Source: SZUA-430 sp964638635 (lineage in GTDB: Bacteria > Pseudomonadota > Alphaproteobacteria > Micropepsales > Micropepsaceae). Taken from it: 64,000 nucleotides of DNA. The notes below the pieces were generated by a model that saw only the letters and a list, made by a program, of their open reading frames with translations, was not told the origin of the DNA and did not search any database. The stretch is from NCBI GenBank assembly GCA_964638635.1, contig CAZXAQ010000005.1, forward strand, positions 1-64,000. The letters are read 5' to 3'. Position numbers and translations under genes: made by a program. Positions 62,949 through 64,000 of the stretch are shown here, one piece after another (within the stretch, counting starts at the first letter, position 1; every line of letters starts with the position of its first letter).

Positions 62949-64000
62949 ATGAAGCACAGGACTTACCTTGTAAACATCGTCGCGATCACCTGCGTCGTGA
63001 TCGCAGCCGCAATGGCCGCCCCCATCGACCCGGCATCGCTCGACGACGCCACGTTCGAGCGCGAACTCGATCGCCGCTTTCATTACGGTCCGCCGCAGCC
63101 CGCACCCGCCGAGCACGCCGACGAGCGCGAAGGCCAAGCCGCCGACGCCGCGTATTTCACCGCCTTCCCGAACTTCGACCGCTCTTACGCGCCGGCCGCG
63201 CGCGCCGAAGCACAGCACCGCGCGAAGGCGCTCGCCGCCGACGCGCGCAATCTCACCCACGAACAATTCGTCCTCCGCGTCGCCGAGATCGCCGCCCTCG
63301 CCGACAACGCGCACACCGTGATCGGCGAAAACGCCTTTCGCAAGAATACGCCGCGCCTGCCGCTGCGCACCTATCTGTTCGCCGACGGCCTCTTCGTGCT
63401 CTGGGCCAACCCCGCGTTAGCCGATCTCCTGGGCGCCCGCATCGACACCATCGACGGCAAGCGTATTGACGACATCTATGCCGTGATCCGCCGCTACCAC
63501 GGCGGCACCGAAGCGCGCCGCCGCGTGCGCTTGATCCCGATGCTCGAATCCCCCGCGTTGTTGCAAGCAGCCGGCGTCGCGAAAGACCGCAACGCGCTCA
63601 CGCTGACCGGCATCCGCGCGAACGGAACGCCATTCACGCGCCGGATCGAAGCCGAGCAGCGCGACCGCTCCGCCTGGGTCTCGACCACCGTCCGCACGTT
63701 GTTTCCGCTCGCGCCCGGCCAGATCGAGCGGATGGTGAGCTTCGCGAAGCCCGGCGCCAACGTGCCGGTCTATCTGCAAAAGTCCGACAAACTCTTTACG
63801 CTCGCACCGCTCCCCCACGGCGGACTCTACATCGGCCTCTCCCACAACGCCGACGCCGACGAAGGACCGATCGCTCCCTTCCTCGACGCTGCCCTTACGC
63901 GCGTCCGCACCGAGCGGCCCGCCTTCGTCGTCCTCGACATGCGCATGAACGGCGGCGGCGATTACACAACGACCTATGCGTTCGCCCGCGCACTGCCCGC
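62949..64000 (+). CDS. S41-family-like peptidase, 3' end outside window
   Basis: 350 codons are visible and the frame stays open to the window end. A signal peptide is present (YLVNIVAITCVVIAAAMAA, cleavage near residue 24), so it is exported. The body has a prodomain-like helical region, then RLPLRTYLFADGLFVLW and a PDZ-like stretch with GARIDTIDGKRIDDIYAVI. The VVLDMRMNGGGDYTTTYAFA block near the end resembles the tail-specific protease core start, where the catalytic serine would follow outside the window. The catalytic Ser/Lys cannot be checked. Start at the ATG giving MKHRTYLVN. Confidence 0.75.
   Translation, partial: MKHRTYLVNIVAITCVVIAAAMAAPIDPASLDDATFERELDRRFHYGPPQPAPAEHADEREGQAADAAYFTAFPNFDRSYAPAARAEAQHRAKALAADARNLTHEQFVLRVAEIAALADNAHTVIGENAFRKNTPRLPLRTYLFADGLFVLWANPALADLLGARIDTIDGKRIDDIYAVIRRYHGGTEARRRVRLIPMLESPALLQAAGVAKDRNALTLTGIRANGTPFTRRIEAEQRDRSAWVSTTVRTLFPLAPGQIERMVSFAKPGANVPVYLQKSDKLFTLAPLPHGGLYIGLSHNADADEGPIAPFLDAALTRVRTERPAFVVLDMRMNGGGDYTTTYAFARALP

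Overview
This is a high-GC, gene-dense bacterial chromosome segment, most likely from an alphaproteobacterium. The signs are a five-step (HutF/HutG) histidine pathway, a FATP-type acyl-CoA synthetase, several GST paralogues, a Popeye-like cyclic-nucleotide-domain protein and REP/BIME palindromes. I cannot fix the order or genus from sequence alone. A run of 10 N shows that it comes from a draft assembly or a metagenome bin. I saw no rRNA, tRNA, CRISPR array, prophage or insertion sequence.

Layout. 1-10.98 kb: a histidine-utilisation locus, hutU (5' end outside the window)-hutH-hutG, then a VOC protein and two unknown membrane proteins, then divergent hutF and hutI, with an SDR gene overlapping hutI by 4 nt. 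Palindromic REP-type elements sit between hutU and hutH, after hutG and between hutF and hutI. 10.98-20.9 kb: two MFS transporters, a DUF3137 membrane protein, a large lipoprotein, a response regulator with a hybrid histidine kinase/phosphotransfer protein, and two tandem CHAP-domain lipoproteins. 21-24.7 kb: a TetR-HlyD-ABC ATPase-ABC-2 permease operon with every junction overlapping by 4 nt and a palindromic operator just upstream. 25.0-25.3 kb: two tandem, mutually similar hydrophobic microproteins of 33-34 residues, then a strong hairpin shared with a convergent TusA-like gene.

25.6-34.7 kb: lipid and xenobiotic metabolism (FATP-like acyl-CoA synthetase, LLM oxidoreductase with a GFA protein, zinc alcohol dehydrogenase, Popeye-like protein, carboxylesterase with two GSTs, GNAT). 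34.7-38.8 kb: a MacAB/Lol-like exporter operon with two separate FtsX-type permeases. 38.9-47.4 kb: MBL hydrolase, a CMD-SDR-M20 amidohydrolase operon, an acyl-CoA synthetase, a GST gene with an in-frame stop near its 5' end, a methyltransferase and a serine/threonine dehydratase. 47.5-48.1 kb: a DnaA paralogue with domains I and IV but no AAA+ domain. 48.5-64 kb: methyltransferase, GNAT, GH3 glycosidase, enoyl-CoA hydratase, CoA-transferase, feruloyl-CoA-synthase-like enzyme, serine hydrolase, HSL-type esterase, a large secreted modular protein, a CurA-like reductase, a GNAT-YoaP protein, an Lrp/AsnC regulator and an S41-like protease cut by the window end.

Together the genes suggest a metabolically flexible heterotroph that degrades histidine, fatty or aromatic acids and esters, and carries two envelope export systems. 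Convergent pairs are extremely compact: three pairs share a 4-nt stop-stop overlap, one overlaps by 15 nt and one abuts with no gap. The most unusual items are the AAA+-less DnaA paralogue, the tandem microproteins, the Popeye-like protein whose cassette lacks the usual arginine, and the GST gene with an in-frame stop.
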